Part shown: positions 7,929 through 15,712 of the stretch, piece by piece
Layout: each line of letters begins with the position of its first letter
How positions within the stretch are numbered: position 1 is the stretch's first letter
Assembly: GCA_963579925.1 (NCBI GenBank)
Contig: CAUZJA010000015.1
Location: forward strand, 1 to 25,921
From: UBA1151 sp963579925
Lineage (GTDB): Bacteria; Chloroflexota; Dehalococcoidia; Lucifugimonadales; Lucifugimonadaceae
Length of the DNA stretch: 25,921 bases
Direction: 5' to 3'
Notes under the pieces: generated by a model
What the model was told of the DNA's origin: nothing
Databases searched by the model: none
Seen by the model: the letters and a program-made list of their open reading frames with translations, nothing else
Program-made: the position numbers and the translations under genes

Positions 7929-8036
7929 GTCATTCTGAAGGCCCCTGAAGAATCTCATTTTTGAACGACGATGGGCGTGATTTAGAACTGCAACTGGTGC
8001 ACCACGCTGAGATTCTTCGTCGGACCTCAGAATGAC
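7929..8036. repeat. MITE-like element, 29-nt imperfect terminal inverted repeats
   Basis: The left arm 7929-7957 and right arm 8008-8036 are inverted copies. The outer 10 bases (GTCATTCTGA on the left) and inner 11 bases (GAAGAATCTCA) pair well, while the 8 bases between them have diverged. The arms enclose about 50 nt with no reading frame. Short palindromic elements with this kind of arm occur dispersed in many bacterial genomes. It lies between the divergent hydrolase operon and the RNase HI-MoaC gene and ends 44 nt before that gene's start. Confidence 0.6.
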
Positions 8037-8080
8037 GGTACTGCCAGTTGGCGACATTGGAAATATCGAGGAATAGTCGG

Positions 8081-8989
8081 TTGACGACCCTGTACACAGA
8101 TGGATCATGCCTTGAGAACCCGAACGGCCCGGGTGGCTGGGGTTTTGTGGTTATTGAGAATGACGTGATTGTGGACGAGATGTCTGGTCACGATCCATCG
8201 ACCACGAATAATCGAATGGAGATGACCGCTGCGATACGCGGTCTGGAGCAGACGCAGCCTTCGGACGCGGTCGAGATCAACTCGGACAGCCAGTATGTGA
8301 TCAACACGATGACCAAAGGCTGGAAGCGCAAGGCGAACCAAGATCTGTGGGCCGACCTCGACAGGCTGGTGGATGAGCGCAGGGTGACCTGGAAATGGGT
8401 CAAGGCGCACGTGGGGCATGAGCTTAACGAGAAAGCGGACAAGTTGGCCAATGACGCTGCTCACGGGTTTGTGGTCGCTGGCGGGCAGTCGCCTGAAGCA
8501 GCAGAGGAATCTGAACAGCTGCAACTGACGCACATTTTGCCTACTGGTGAGGCGTCGATGGTGGATGTTGGCGAGAAGGCGGAGACGGAGCGGGTGGCGG
8601 TTGCCCGCGGGACTGTTGTCATGGCGCCGGAGACGCTGCGACTGATTCGCGATAACGCCCTTGAGAAGGGCGATGTGCTCTCGACTGCTCGACTGGCAGG
8701 GATTATGGCGGCGAAGAAGACTGATCAGTTGATACCGCTATGCCACCAGATTCCGCTCAACCAGGTGACGGTGGATTTCGACACATCGGCAGACGATAGG
8801 ATCGAGATTGAGGCGTCGACCAAGACCACGTACAAGACTGGCGTTGAGATGGAAGCGCTCACCGCGGTCTCAGTGGCTGCGCTGACGATATACGATATGG
8901 CGAAGGCGATTGACCGCGGGATGCGGATCGAAGCGGTTCGCATGGTGCGCAAGTCCGGCGGCAAGAGCGGCGACTGGGAGTTCGACTAG
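8081..8989 (+). CDS. RNase HI - MoaC fusion protein (ribonuclease H / cyclic pyranopterin monophosphate synthase)
   Basis: One uninterrupted frame encodes 302 residues. Residues 1-128 are a complete RNase HI: D7 (TLYTDGS), E47 (NNRMEMTAA), D69 (INSDSQY), H110 and D120 (VKAHVGHELNEKADKLAND), all the E. coli catalytic positions. A short linker rich in E, A and Q follows (about 129-146). Residues 148-302 are a full MoaC, from LQLTHILPTGEASMVDV through KKTDQLIPLCHQIPL (H222), GVEMEALTAV (E256, E258) and IYDMAKAID (D272, K275). RNase HI cleaves RNA in RNA-DNA hybrids; MoaC makes cyclic pyranopterin monophosphate for molybdenum cofactor. I chose TTG 8081 because GAGGA lies 9 nt upstream and the RNase fold starts there; TTG 8048 is an alternative. 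No ATG, GTG or TTG lies between the domains, so MoaC cannot start separately with its full N-terminus. Confidence 0.93.
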   Translation: MTTLYTDGSCLENPNGPGGWGFVVIENDVIVDEMSGHDPSTTNNRMEMTAAIRGLEQTQPSDAVEINSDSQYVINTMTKGWKRKANQDLWADLDRLVDERRVTWKWVKAHVGHELNEKADKLANDAAHGFVVAGGQSPEAAEESEQLQLTHILPTGEASMVDVGEKAETERVAVARGTVVMAPETLRLIRDNALEKGDVLSTARLAGIMAAKKTDQLIPLCHQIPLNQVTVDFDTSADDRIEIEASTKTTYKTGVEMEALTAVSVAALTIYDMAKAIDRGMRIEAVRMVRKSGGKSGDWEFD

Positions 8990-9017
8990 ACGCGGCGCGA
9001 TTGCCCCCGTTATCTCG

Positions 9018-9047
9018 TTGACACCCCTTCGCGGCCGAACGTAACAT
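9018..9047 (+). promoter_or_regulatory. Candidate promoter for tRNA-Met
   Basis: A perfect -35 TTGACA (9018-9023) is followed after 18 nt by TAACAT (9042-9047). It lies 49 nt upstream of the tRNA-Met gene and just past the RNase HI-MoaC stop codon. Confidence 0.5.
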
Positions 9048-9095
9048 TTTGCTAGCGACAACTGACGCGACGCGTTGGGGTTTTGTCCAAAGGCT

Positions 9096-9171
9096 GGCAA
9101 CGTAGCTCAGGGGTTAGAGCGGGCGCTTCATAAGCGCTAGGTCGTAGGTTCAATTCCTACCGTTGCCACCA
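9096..9171 (+). tRNA. tRNA-Met (anticodon CAT)
   Basis: 76 nt fold as a cloverleaf: acceptor stem GGCAACG with CGTTGCC, D arm GCTC/GAGC, anticodon stem GGCGC/GCGCT with CAT at 9129-9131, T arm GTAGG/CCTAC, discriminator A and encoded CCA. The normal G1-C72 pair and the lack of three G-C pairs in the anticodon stem argue against the initiator. Elongator Met is most likely; the lysidine-modified Ile2 isoacceptor, which also carries CAT, cannot be excluded by eye. Confidence 0.93.
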
Positions 9172-9223
9172 ATTTATTCTCGCACCCAATTACTTTCGGG
9201 TCCGCGCTCCTGCTCCTGATCCC

Positions 9224-10237
9224 CTATTCTTGATGCAACGTCACGTTCCGCATTGGCGGGGCGAATTGTTGCGGCGTGAGGTGGATTACTTCCTTCTGGT
9301 AGACCTGTACACGGTATGAGTCGGTGTCTGTGATGAACAGACGGCCCTCCTCGTCGATGACGAGCCCTTTGGGCTGTCGTAACAGCTTCTGCGGCTCCAG
9401 GACCGCCATATCACGCAGCCTGTTTGGGCTGGCGTTGGTCATCATGTAGTCACGGCCTACCTTCGACAGCGTCGCCTCACCCAGGAACTTCTGCACGAAG
9501 CGAGGCTCTTCGTTGAACATCTGGACGCGGTTGTTACCGCGGTCTGTCACGTAGATATCGCCGTCCAGATCGACCGCGACGTCCGAGGGGCGATTGAACT
9601 CGCCATCGCCGTCACCGGACGTACCGAATTCGAATACGAACTCACCATTGGAGTCGAACTTCTGCACGCGGTCGTTCCGCCAGTCGGCCACGTAGATGTC
9701 GCCCAGTTCGTCAACTGTGATACCCCACGGCATGTTGAACTCGCCGGGTCCACTGCCCAAACTGCCAAATGAGCTGATGAACTCGCCGTCGCGTGTGAAC
9801 TTCTGGACGCGGTGGTTGTTTGAGTCGACCACCAGGATGTTGCCGTCCAGATCGAAGTTGATTCCGGCAGGCCCATCAAGTTGGCCTTCAGCCGACCCCT
9901 TTTCACCCCAGCAAGCGATGAACTCGCCGTCGGCATCAAAAGAGCTGATGCGGTGCATGTGCTCATCCGAAATGAAGATCGTTTCTTCGGCGTCGGCGAT
10001 GATCGATACGGGCCACTGAAGTTCGCCTTCAGCTTCGCCAAATGTGCCCCAGTTGCCCAGGTCCTCGTCATCGGCCGTGTACTTGCGCACCAGTGCGACG
10101 CCGTCCTGGCGGCACAGGATGTACATTCGGCCTTCTGGGCCAAGCGCGATGTCGATTGGGAAGTTGGTGAGTCGCCGCATTGACAGCGTTTTTGCGAACG
10201 GGAAGCCTGCCCGGAGCAGGCCGTATGGTCTTGCCAT
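9224..10237 (-). CDS. NHL-repeat beta-propeller protein (cluster A)
   Basis: The 337-residue protein consists almost entirely of NHL repeats: blades recur with signatures such as PAGINFDLDGNILVVDSNNH, PWGITVDELGDIYVADWRND and PSDVAVDLDGDIYVTDRGNN, each followed by RVQKF and a GEFxxxFG turn. About six blades can be counted, which suits a closed propeller. There is no signal peptide or membrane helix. NHL propellers bind protein, RNA or sugar ligands, and no catalytic role is visible. It is the last gene of a DUF1800-DUF1501-NHL operon, 50 nt after the DUF1501 stop. A paralogue sits at 17547-18569 in the same kind of cluster. Confidence 0.9.
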   Translation of the reverse strand: MARPYGLLRAGFPFAKTLSMRRLTNFPIDIALGPEGRMYILCRQDGVALVRKYTADDEDLGNWGTFGEAEGELQWPVSIIADAEETIFISDEHMHRISSFDADGEFIACWGEKGSAEGQLDGPAGINFDLDGNILVVDSNNHRVQKFTRDGEFISSFGSLGSGPGEFNMPWGITVDELGDIYVADWRNDRVQKFDSNGEFVFEFGTSGDGDGEFNRPSDVAVDLDGDIYVTDRGNNRVQMFNEEPRFVQKFLGEATLSKVGRDYMMTNASPNRLRDMAVLEPQKLLRQPKGLVIDEEGRLFITDTDSYRVQVYQKEVIHLTPQQFAPPMRNVTLHQE

Positions 10238-10287
10238 TGATAGAACTCTTTATGTTTTTGGTGTGTTTTTGGCTTGGATATTTGGCT

Positions 10288-11430
10288 TTACGCCGCGTTG
10301 AACGGCTGAATCTGCTCGTAGGTGCCTCTTACGATCTCTTTCGACTCCACGCCCAGCCACTGTTCAAGCAGCGTGGCATAGATACTTCGGAAGTCGATCG
10401 TGTGGGCCAGGTCTTCACCATTTGCAAAGGTTGTTGGGTCCAGCGATGGGTATTCTGCGTAAAGGCCGCCTTCGACCTGATCGCCGATGATGAATGCACC
10501 ACCGCCTGAGCCGTGGTCCGTGCCGCTGCCGTTGTCCTGGACGCGTCGTCCGAACTCGGTGAAGACGTAGACGACGACTTCCTGTGAAGCGTCGTGCTCA
10601 CGCAGGTCTGCCATGAAATCACGAAGAGCGCCGGTCAATTCGGTGAGCAGACGTTCGTGGTTCACGGTTTCTAAAGCGTGGCTATCGTAGCCGCCGTGCT
10701 GCGCGTAGAAGATTCGTGTGCCAAGTCCAGCGATGTGCGTTCGTGCGACGTCTCGGAGACTCTTTGCGATGGGGTTGTCGCCGTACTCAACCGTTGAGGT
10801 GTAGTTACCCGGCACGGTCTGGAGCTGGTCGATACCCGCCAGGACATCGTCACCGGTCTGGTGCAGGTAGCTCAGCGCTGGTGTGGTGTCCATCATTGGC
10901 GTGTACATGCGGCGGAACACATCCAGTTCGTCCGCACGCTGCTCCTGAGCCTCAACGGAGGTCATGAGCCCGTAACCGTCCAGATCGCCCACCGACGTGA
11001 CGCGCACACCGGCTGCAACCATGGCTCGCGGAAGTCCGCGTCCGAAGCTGACGCCTGTCAGGACGTTCTTTCCGGCGGGGTCAAGTTCACGGATCGCGAG
11101 CGCCAGCCAGCCTTCTGTGGAGATGGTCAGCGGCTCGGCGGTGTGCATGATGTCCATTGCACGGAAGTGTGAGCGGTTGGAGTTCTCATAGCCGATGCCC
11201 TGGATGATGGCGACGTCACCTTCGTCGAACATCTCTTTCAGGGGGGCGGCGTTGGGGTGGAATCCCAGCTTTCCGTCCATCTTGAGGACGCGATCTTCAC
11301 TGATGCCCACAGTTGGGCGGGAGTCGTGGTAGAGACCCTCCGTGTACGGGATCAGCGTGTTCATGAAGTCGTTACCGCCAGTGAGCTGGACGACTACGAG
11401 AACCGGATCTTTCTTTGTTGCTGTGACCAT
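10288..11430 (-). CDS. DUF1501 family protein (cluster A)
   Basis: The 380-residue protein is a DUF1501 member, related to the alkaline phosphatase/sulfatase fold. The N-terminal VVVQLTGGNDFMNTLIPY and the C-terminal VFTEFGRRVQDNGSGTDHGSG are the family's two hallmark motifs with the presumed metal-binding D and H residues; RSHFRAMDIMHTAEP and FYAQHGGYDSHA lie between. Many family members begin with a Tat signal peptide; this one starts directly at the core (MVTATKKDPVLVVVQ) and has none. The ATG follows an AAGGGAG box. It sits between DUF1800 (58-nt gap) and the NHL gene. The biochemical function is unknown. Confidence 0.9.
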   Translation of the reverse strand: MVTATKKDPVLVVVQLTGGNDFMNTLIPYTEGLYHDSRPTVGISEDRVLKMDGKLGFHPNAAPLKEMFDEGDVAIIQGIGYENSNRSHFRAMDIMHTAEPLTISTEGWLALAIRELDPAGKNVLTGVSFGRGLPRAMVAAGVRVTSVGDLDGYGLMTSVEAQEQRADELDVFRRMYTPMMDTTPALSYLHQTGDDVLAGIDQLQTVPGNYTSTVEYGDNPIAKSLRDVARTHIAGLGTRIFYAQHGGYDSHALETVNHERLLTELTGALRDFMADLREHDASQEVVVYVFTEFGRRVQDNGSGTDHGSGGGAFIIGDQVEGGLYAEYPSLDPTTFANGEDLAHTIDFRSIYATLLEQWLGVESKEIVRGTYEQIQPFNAA

Positions 11431-11488
11431 TTTGGGCGTCTCCCTTATTGTCGAGGGGTTGTTGCGACTACTGGTTAGTTATTTCTGT

Positions 11489-12871
11489 TTATGCGAACTG
11501 GAATTCTGGAGCTGCTGCGATGAGTCGAAGGATTCGCACTGCCCTTGCCGGGGCTGCATCGCCTTCAGAGTCGCCAGCGAATTTGACCAGGGCATCTCTG
11601 GTGGAGTCGTCCACTTCAAGCTGACCCATGGCATCCAAACCGCTTTCGACCAGCGATTCCGGGCTGTCTAACGCGCCACTGTCAATCATGAGCGTGATCA
11701 GGTGTTGCATGCCGGGTGAATCACCATCGCCAATTTCTTCTACTGCGAAGTTGACGCGTTCAGTTAGGTTTCCGCCGTCGATCCACTCCTTACCGGTGTG
11801 CCAGCCTTCAACGGTTGGCGGGTCAAGAAGCTTCTGGCCCATGGTGACGGTGGCGGTTGAGTAGGCCATAAGGCCGGGGCGGGGCTCTGTGAATTCGCCA
11901 ACCATCTTGAGCACGCCAACGACGAATTCTATGGGACTCTTCACCTTCTTGAACCGTGCTGTTTTGAACGAATCAGAGTTGAACATCAACCGCAGTGGTG
12001 CCTTAATGTCGCCGCCTGAATCCAGCAGCGCAGATGACATCTCATTTATTAGTTGAGGGTCAAGTGGCTCAAGGTCGTTCCAGCTGGGTACCTGAGGTTC
12101 ATCGGCGACGAAGAAGTTGTACATGTGCCGCGTGATGAACTTAGCGGTGGCCTGCTGCTGAACGATGATGTTGACGATATCGCCGCCATCAAGGTTCCCG
12201 GTGTGCCCTAGAAAAGTCTTCTCACCGGAATCGTGATCATCGGCGTCGAACTTGAACAGTGCGGGGTAGTAACCATGCGGGTAGAGCGGTGGTGGCTGGC
12301 TGAACGTCCATCCGGTGAACGCTCTGGAAGCGTCTTTTATGTCCAGTTCTGAGTAGTTGCCCACTCCCATGGAGAAGAGCTCAAGCAGTTCACGACCGTA
12401 GTTCTCGTTTGGTTCGCCATTGTGGTTCTCGTTGTTGTCCAACCAGAAGAGCATTGCGGGGTCGTGGGAGAGATCGAGCAGGATGTCCTTGAGATTGGAC
12501 ATGCCGTTTGCCCGGAACATGTCGATCTGGTTCGCAGACGAAAGGATGTGCTCGTTCTTGACCAGTCCGGTTGCGAAAACATGGTGCCAGAAGAGCGCCA
12601 TCTTTTCCTGCAACTGGCACCGAGTGTTCAGCATTCTGTACATCCAGATGGAGACGTATGAGTCTGGCGACTCGCCGCCGAAGTAGCGGGCGAGAACGTC
12701 ATTCTGCAGATCAACTTCTGGCGTTGGATTCAGGAGAAACTCAACCGTGTCCTCATAACTCTGATGAGACAGTTCATCCAACTGCTCTCGAGTTGCGCCA
12801 AACCCGGCGCGTCGGTACAGGTGAGAGAGCAAGCCGATATCGGTGCTTGCCCCAGCGTCTGTCATCGTCAT
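11489..12871 (-). CDS. DUF1800 family protein (cluster A)
   Basis: The 460-residue protein is a DUF1800 member: the N-terminal HLYRRAGFGATREQLDEL, the central MALFWHHVFATGLVKN, GRELLELFSMGVGNYSE and the C-terminal PPTVEGWHTGKEWIDGG are the conserved family blocks. The family is mostly helical and of unknown function, and is very often encoded next to DUF1501, as here. There is no signal peptide. The ATG at 12871 follows an AGAGGGGG stretch; a second ATG two codons later is possible. It is the first gene of the three-gene cluster and has its own promoter-like sequence upstream. Confidence 0.9.
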   Translation of the reverse strand: MTMTDAGASTDIGLLSHLYRRAGFGATREQLDELSHQSYEDTVEFLLNPTPEVDLQNDVLARYFGGESPDSYVSIWMYRMLNTRCQLQEKMALFWHHVFATGLVKNEHILSSANQIDMFRANGMSNLKDILLDLSHDPAMLFWLDNNENHNGEPNENYGRELLELFSMGVGNYSELDIKDASRAFTGWTFSQPPPLYPHGYYPALFKFDADDHDSGEKTFLGHTGNLDGGDIVNIIVQQQATAKFITRHMYNFFVADEPQVPSWNDLEPLDPQLINEMSSALLDSGGDIKAPLRLMFNSDSFKTARFKKVKSPIEFVVGVLKMVGEFTEPRPGLMAYSTATVTMGQKLLDPPTVEGWHTGKEWIDGGNLTERVNFAVEEIGDGDSPGMQHLITLMIDSGALDSPESLVESGLDAMGQLEVDDSTRDALVKFAGDSEGDAAPARAVRILRLIAAAPEFQFA

Positions 12872-12909
12872 GGACCGCCCCCTCTGGTGATACTTCTAGT
12901 GTTACGGGC

Positions 12910-12938
12910 ATCTTAGGCATGATTCGTTCTGTGATCAA
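12910..12938 (-). promoter_or_regulatory. Candidate promoter of the DUF1800-DUF1501-NHL operon (cluster A)
   Basis: Read on the minus strand, TTGATC (12938-12933) and TAAGAT (12915-12910) are separated by exactly 17 nt. The predicted start of transcription would leave a leader of about 30 nt before the ATG at 12871. The site lies in the 100-nt gap after the flavin oxidoreductase gene. Confidence 0.4.
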
Positions 12939-12971
12939 TGGGTGAGAGATGAGGTGTCCGCGTTGGTGCGC

Positions 12972-14048
12972 CTACTTGACGTTCGGAATGACCTCATTCT
13001 GGAGCGCCGTCATGGAGTCCAGCCAGGCGTCGTACGGGTCCCATTCGTGGCCCATTGCGAGCAGCGTGCCGAAGCCGCCCAAGTCGCCGTTGATGTCGTT
13101 GAGTTTCTGGGTGACCTCTTCGACACTGCCGACTATGAACACGTTGTCGATCAGATAATCGACAGTTACGTCTGAGTCCGGCATATCGGGGTCGTTCTTC
13201 ATGATGCTCAGCATGCCGCTTTTGCCCAGGCTTCTGATGAAGTATTCGTTGAAATCGCGGGCAATCACGCCCTCACGAACCATCTTGCGAGCTTCCGCGG
13301 TGGTGTCTGCGATGAAAACCTCTCGGGCAACGCGCCAGAGCGAGCGGTCTGCCGTTTTGCCGGCATCTCGTGCACCCTCTTCCACGGCGTCCCAATGCGT
13401 GTGCAGCAGTTCGGGAGGCGTCAGGTTGATGCTCATGGGGATCCAGCCACGCTTTCCTGCCATTTTGAGCGTGGGAGAGTTGGGCGAAACGCCTGCAACA
13501 CCGATAGGCGGATGCGGCTGCTGGTACGGCATTACGTGGTGACGCAGGCCAATATCGTCCTGCGGCTCCGGGATAACGAATTTCCACCAGTCGTTCTCGT
13601 ACAGGCCCGGTTTTGGGTCTTCCCAGATACCCAAGATGGTGTCCAGCGCCTCTTGCGTGAAGGCCCGATTGTCCATCCAGCCGTCTTTGTTGTAGCCAAA
13701 GACCTCCGTATCGCCAGCAAAACTACCCGCGCCGATGCCCCAGTTGAAGCGGCCCTCCGCCATGTGATCGAGCTGGGCGATGCGATGTGCGAGTACGTAC
13801 GGGTTGTGGTTCGGCATGCATGTAACGCCAGTGCCAAGCCTGATGTTTTTGGTGAGGGCAAGTGCCTGTGCGATGAACAGTTCCGGGGAAGGAATATTTT
13901 CCCACTGCGCGGTGAAGTGCTCGCCTATCCATGCCTCTTCATAACCAAGTTCATCCAGCTTAATAATCTGGTGCAAATCAGACTTCAGCGTCTCGGTCAA
14001 ATTGGCGTCGGGCGGGTGCAGCGGCATCGTAAAGAAGCCAAGTTTCAT
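12972..14048 (-). CDS. LLM-class (luciferase-like) flavin-dependent monooxygenase
   Basis: The 358-residue protein has the bacterial luciferase-like TIM barrel: MKLGFFTMPLHPP at strand 1, DELGYEEAWIGEHF, TKNIRLGTGVTCMPNHNP and AQLDHMAEGRFNWGIGAGSF, the last being the classic LDHMSxGRxxxGxGxG-type motif. Members oxidise aldehydes, terpenes, amines or other organics using reduced FMN or F420; the substrate is not evident. I chose the ATG at 14048, preceded by GAGG, because a longer start at 14117 adds 23 unconserved residues ahead of the strand-1 methionine. It is upstream of and co-oriented with the DUF1800 operon (100-nt gap). Confidence 0.9.
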   Translation of the reverse strand: MKLGFFTMPLHPPDANLTETLKSDLHQIIKLDELGYEEAWIGEHFTAQWENIPSPELFIAQALALTKNIRLGTGVTCMPNHNPYVLAHRIAQLDHMAEGRFNWGIGAGSFAGDTEVFGYNKDGWMDNRAFTQEALDTILGIWEDPKPGLYENDWWKFVIPEPQDDIGLRHHVMPYQQPHPPIGVAGVSPNSPTLKMAGKRGWIPMSINLTPPELLHTHWDAVEEGARDAGKTADRSLWRVAREVFIADTTAEARKMVREGVIARDFNEYFIRSLGKSGMLSIMKNDPDMPDSDVTVDYLIDNVFIVGSVEEVTQKLNDINGDLGGFGTLLAMGHEWDPYDAWLDSMTALQNEVIPNVK

Positions 14049-14216
14049 TGGGAACCTCATAGTTCGGCATAGGTCGAAGGTGTCATCATGAATTCGATTG
14101 GCGCAGAGTACCGCCACGTGGGGGATTCGACAAGAGGGGAACGCAACTCAGGGGATCGTGAGATGGCTTTTGACGATAGAGGCTCAGGCAGTAACAAAAG
14201 GTGACCCTTTTGGTAC

Positions 14217-14244
14217 TTGACTTAGTTATTCACGATGCTAATTT
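14217..14244 (+). promoter_or_regulatory. Candidate promoter in the large intergenic region
   Basis: TTGACT (14217-14222) is followed after 16 nt by TAATTT (14239-14244), which is preceded by TGC, resembling an extended -10. It points toward the short reading frame at 14303 and the palindrome at 14434. Confidence 0.35.
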
Positions 14245-14302
14245 GCTTTGTGGGTGCAGGCCCCCATGCCAGTAAGTGCTAGCGCACAGAGGAGGAAGAC
14301 GA

Positions 14303-14368
14303 ATGTCTCAAGGCTGCACCGAGTTGAGTGATGTGTCGGTGAGGCTGTCGGATTTCACGATCAGATGA
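14303..14368 (+). CDS. Candidate 21-residue small protein or leader peptide
   Basis: A very strong ribosome binding site, GAGGAGGAAG, stands upstream of ATG 14303, and the frame encodes MSQGCTELSDVSVRLSDFTIR before TGA. The peptide matches nothing I recognise. A promoter-like sequence lies about 60 nt upstream of the ATG and a perfect 30-bp palindrome follows 65 nt downstream, so a short transcript carrying this peptide is plausible. It may also be the truncated start of a decayed gene, since the neighbouring kinase and response regulator are broken. Confidence 0.3.
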   Translation: MSQGCTELSDVSVRLSDFTIR

Positions 14369-14433
14369 ATTCACCGAATTAGCGGCAATGGTGGCCCTAA
14401 GAAGAAGTAACTCGGCAACAGACTGAATTGAAA

Positions 14434-14463
14434 AGAAGGGCTCCGGATATCCGGAGCCCTTCT
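14434..14463 (+). terminator. Perfect 30-bp palindrome, terminator-like
   Basis: The left arm AGAAGGGCTCCGGAT (14434-14448) is followed directly by its exact reverse complement (14449-14463). As RNA it would form a very stable G+C-rich stem with a small ATAT loop. A GCGTTTT stretch follows and an AAAA run precedes it, so it could terminate in either direction, though the T-run is short and displaced by 3 nt. Confidence 0.6.
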
Positions 14464-14614
14464 GCGTTTTACACATGCGCCACAGAGGTCTATTAGCATC
14501 ACGAAACATCGAGTCCTTTGAGGACCGGATGCAAAATGAGCAATCTAAGTAGTCGAATCCCGCCAAGAAGGGTGTGAAGTAGACAGGGCTTGTTGCGCTC
14601 AGAGCTTAAAACGT

Positions 14615-14644
14615 AAGAGGCCGGGCAGCAATGCCTGGCCTCTT
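14615..14644 (+). terminator. Stable hairpin upstream of the kinase pseudogene
   Basis: AAGAGGCCGGGC (14615-14626) pairs with GCCTGGCCTCTT (14633-14644) across a 6-nt loop with a single G-U pair. There is no T-run after it. It may be a terminator or attenuator, about 180 nt downstream of the 30-bp palindrome. The other parts of the 14049-14672 gap hold no gene I can support. Confidence 0.45.
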
Positions 14645-14672
14645 CGCGTCACTAATTCCCCATGACTTATTG

Positions 14673-15587
14673 ATGTGCTCAGGTCATGATCAGCAGATTG
14701 CGACTACATTCATGAAGGCTGGATGGCAGAATCGGACGAACGAGTACTACGCGCCGGGCTCTGAACTCGATGATGATTTGACGGTGCTGGATCATATTGA
14801 CGGCACGCGCAAAGTTGACATTTACCTGTGTAAGAGCAAGCGGCTGAATGAAGTTATTGCCTGCAAGGTACTGAGGCCAGAGTTTCGGCTCGATTTCTCG
14901 GAACTGGAAGCAGTGGCGCGCGCAGGCCAACTGTTGGAGAGACTCTGACACGAGAATGTTGTAGCCGGATACGCCACAGAGCTGCTTCCGGACCCCAAAA
15001 TCGCAATGCAGTACTGAGCGGCCAAACGCTCTCTGATGCGCTGTTTGGGGGCAACTATGAGGCAATGCGCTGGATGATGTGGTGAGCATCACTGCGCAGC
15101 TCGCTGATGGACTCAGGTATCTGCACTCGCAGGGGATCCTGCACCTGGATGTGAAGACCTCAAACGCGATGTAAAGCGACGGGCATGTAACGCTGATCGA
15201 TCTTAGCGTGGCGAAAGAGTTTGATCCAGAAGAACCCTTGAAGGACAACGCTGGTACTCGTGACTACATGGCGCCAGAACAGACGGCGCGTCAGTACGTT
15301 GGCTACGCAACGGATGTCTATGGGCTGGGAGTGGTGCTCTACCGGCTTTTCACGGGTGGCAAGTTGCTCCACGGGACCGGAGAGGTCGAGTCTGATGAGA
15401 CCGATGAGCCCCAACGAAGCAACTTGACTACGATTCATCACCGGTGTTTCCGCCAGAAGTGAACGAAGACGTGCCCGCGGAGATTGCTGCAATAGCGATG
15501 CGAGCGGTCGCGCTGGATCCGAAAGATCGCTACGCCACTTCCGCTGAGTTCAAAGCAGCGTTGCTTGAAGCCTTCGGCGTAAGCTAG
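14673..15587 (+). pseudogene. Decayed Ser/Thr protein kinase (Hanks-type) pseudogene
   Basis: Kinase motifs appear in order but in different frames. The N-lobe has LDHIDGTRKVDIYLCKS and the ATP lysine in EVIACKVL, then a TGA at 14946. HENVVAGYATELLPDP follows in the same frame, with a second TGA about 75 nt later. A one-base shift restores LSGQTLSDALFGGNYEAM. A further shift gives LADGLRYLHSQGILHLDVKT, the HxDxK catalytic loop, then a TAA, then LIDLSVAKEF (DFG position reads DLS) and GTRDYMAPEQ (APE motif). A last shift gives the C-lobe end VPAEIAAIAMRAVALDPKDR. At least three in-frame stops and three frameshifts mean it cannot make a kinase. Stops look like single changes from sense codons. 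The start is approximate. Confidence 0.85.
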
Positions 15588-15653
15588 ATTCGCAAGTCTC
15601 TCTCAGAAGTGGGAGGCTCAAGCGGTGGCAACGATGAGTTTTCTGCTTTAGAC

Positions 15654-15692
15654 AGTTGAGTCCAGTCCAACTGAGTCCAGTCCAACTCAACT
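15654..15692. repeat. Two tandem 15-bp repeats within an inverted repeat
   Basis: GAGTCCAGTCCAACT occurs twice back to back (15658-15672 and 15673-15687). The whole is bounded by AGTTGAGT (15654-15661) and ACTCAACT (15685-15692). It lies between the converging 3' ends of the kinase pseudogene and the response regulator and may act as a terminator stem. Confidence 0.5.
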
Positions 15693-15712
15693 CTCTGAAG
15701 TAGAAAGCATGG

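Noticed and set aside
8048..8080. TTG 8048 as start of the RNase HI-MoaC gene
   Set aside because: The added 11 residues are not part of the RNase HI fold and no ribosome binding site precedes it; TTG 8081 has GAGGA at good spacing.
9696..10301. Several plus-strand frames antisense to the NHL gene
   Set aside because: They are shadows of the NHL repeat codon pattern on the opposite strand and carry no motif.
14279..14566. Minus-strand 95-codon frame in the large intergenic gap
   Set aside because: It spans the perfect palindrome and has no recognisable motif; more likely chance.
15654..15692. Tandem 15-bp repeats as a CRISPR array
   Set aside because: Only two units with no spacers between them and no cas genes nearby.
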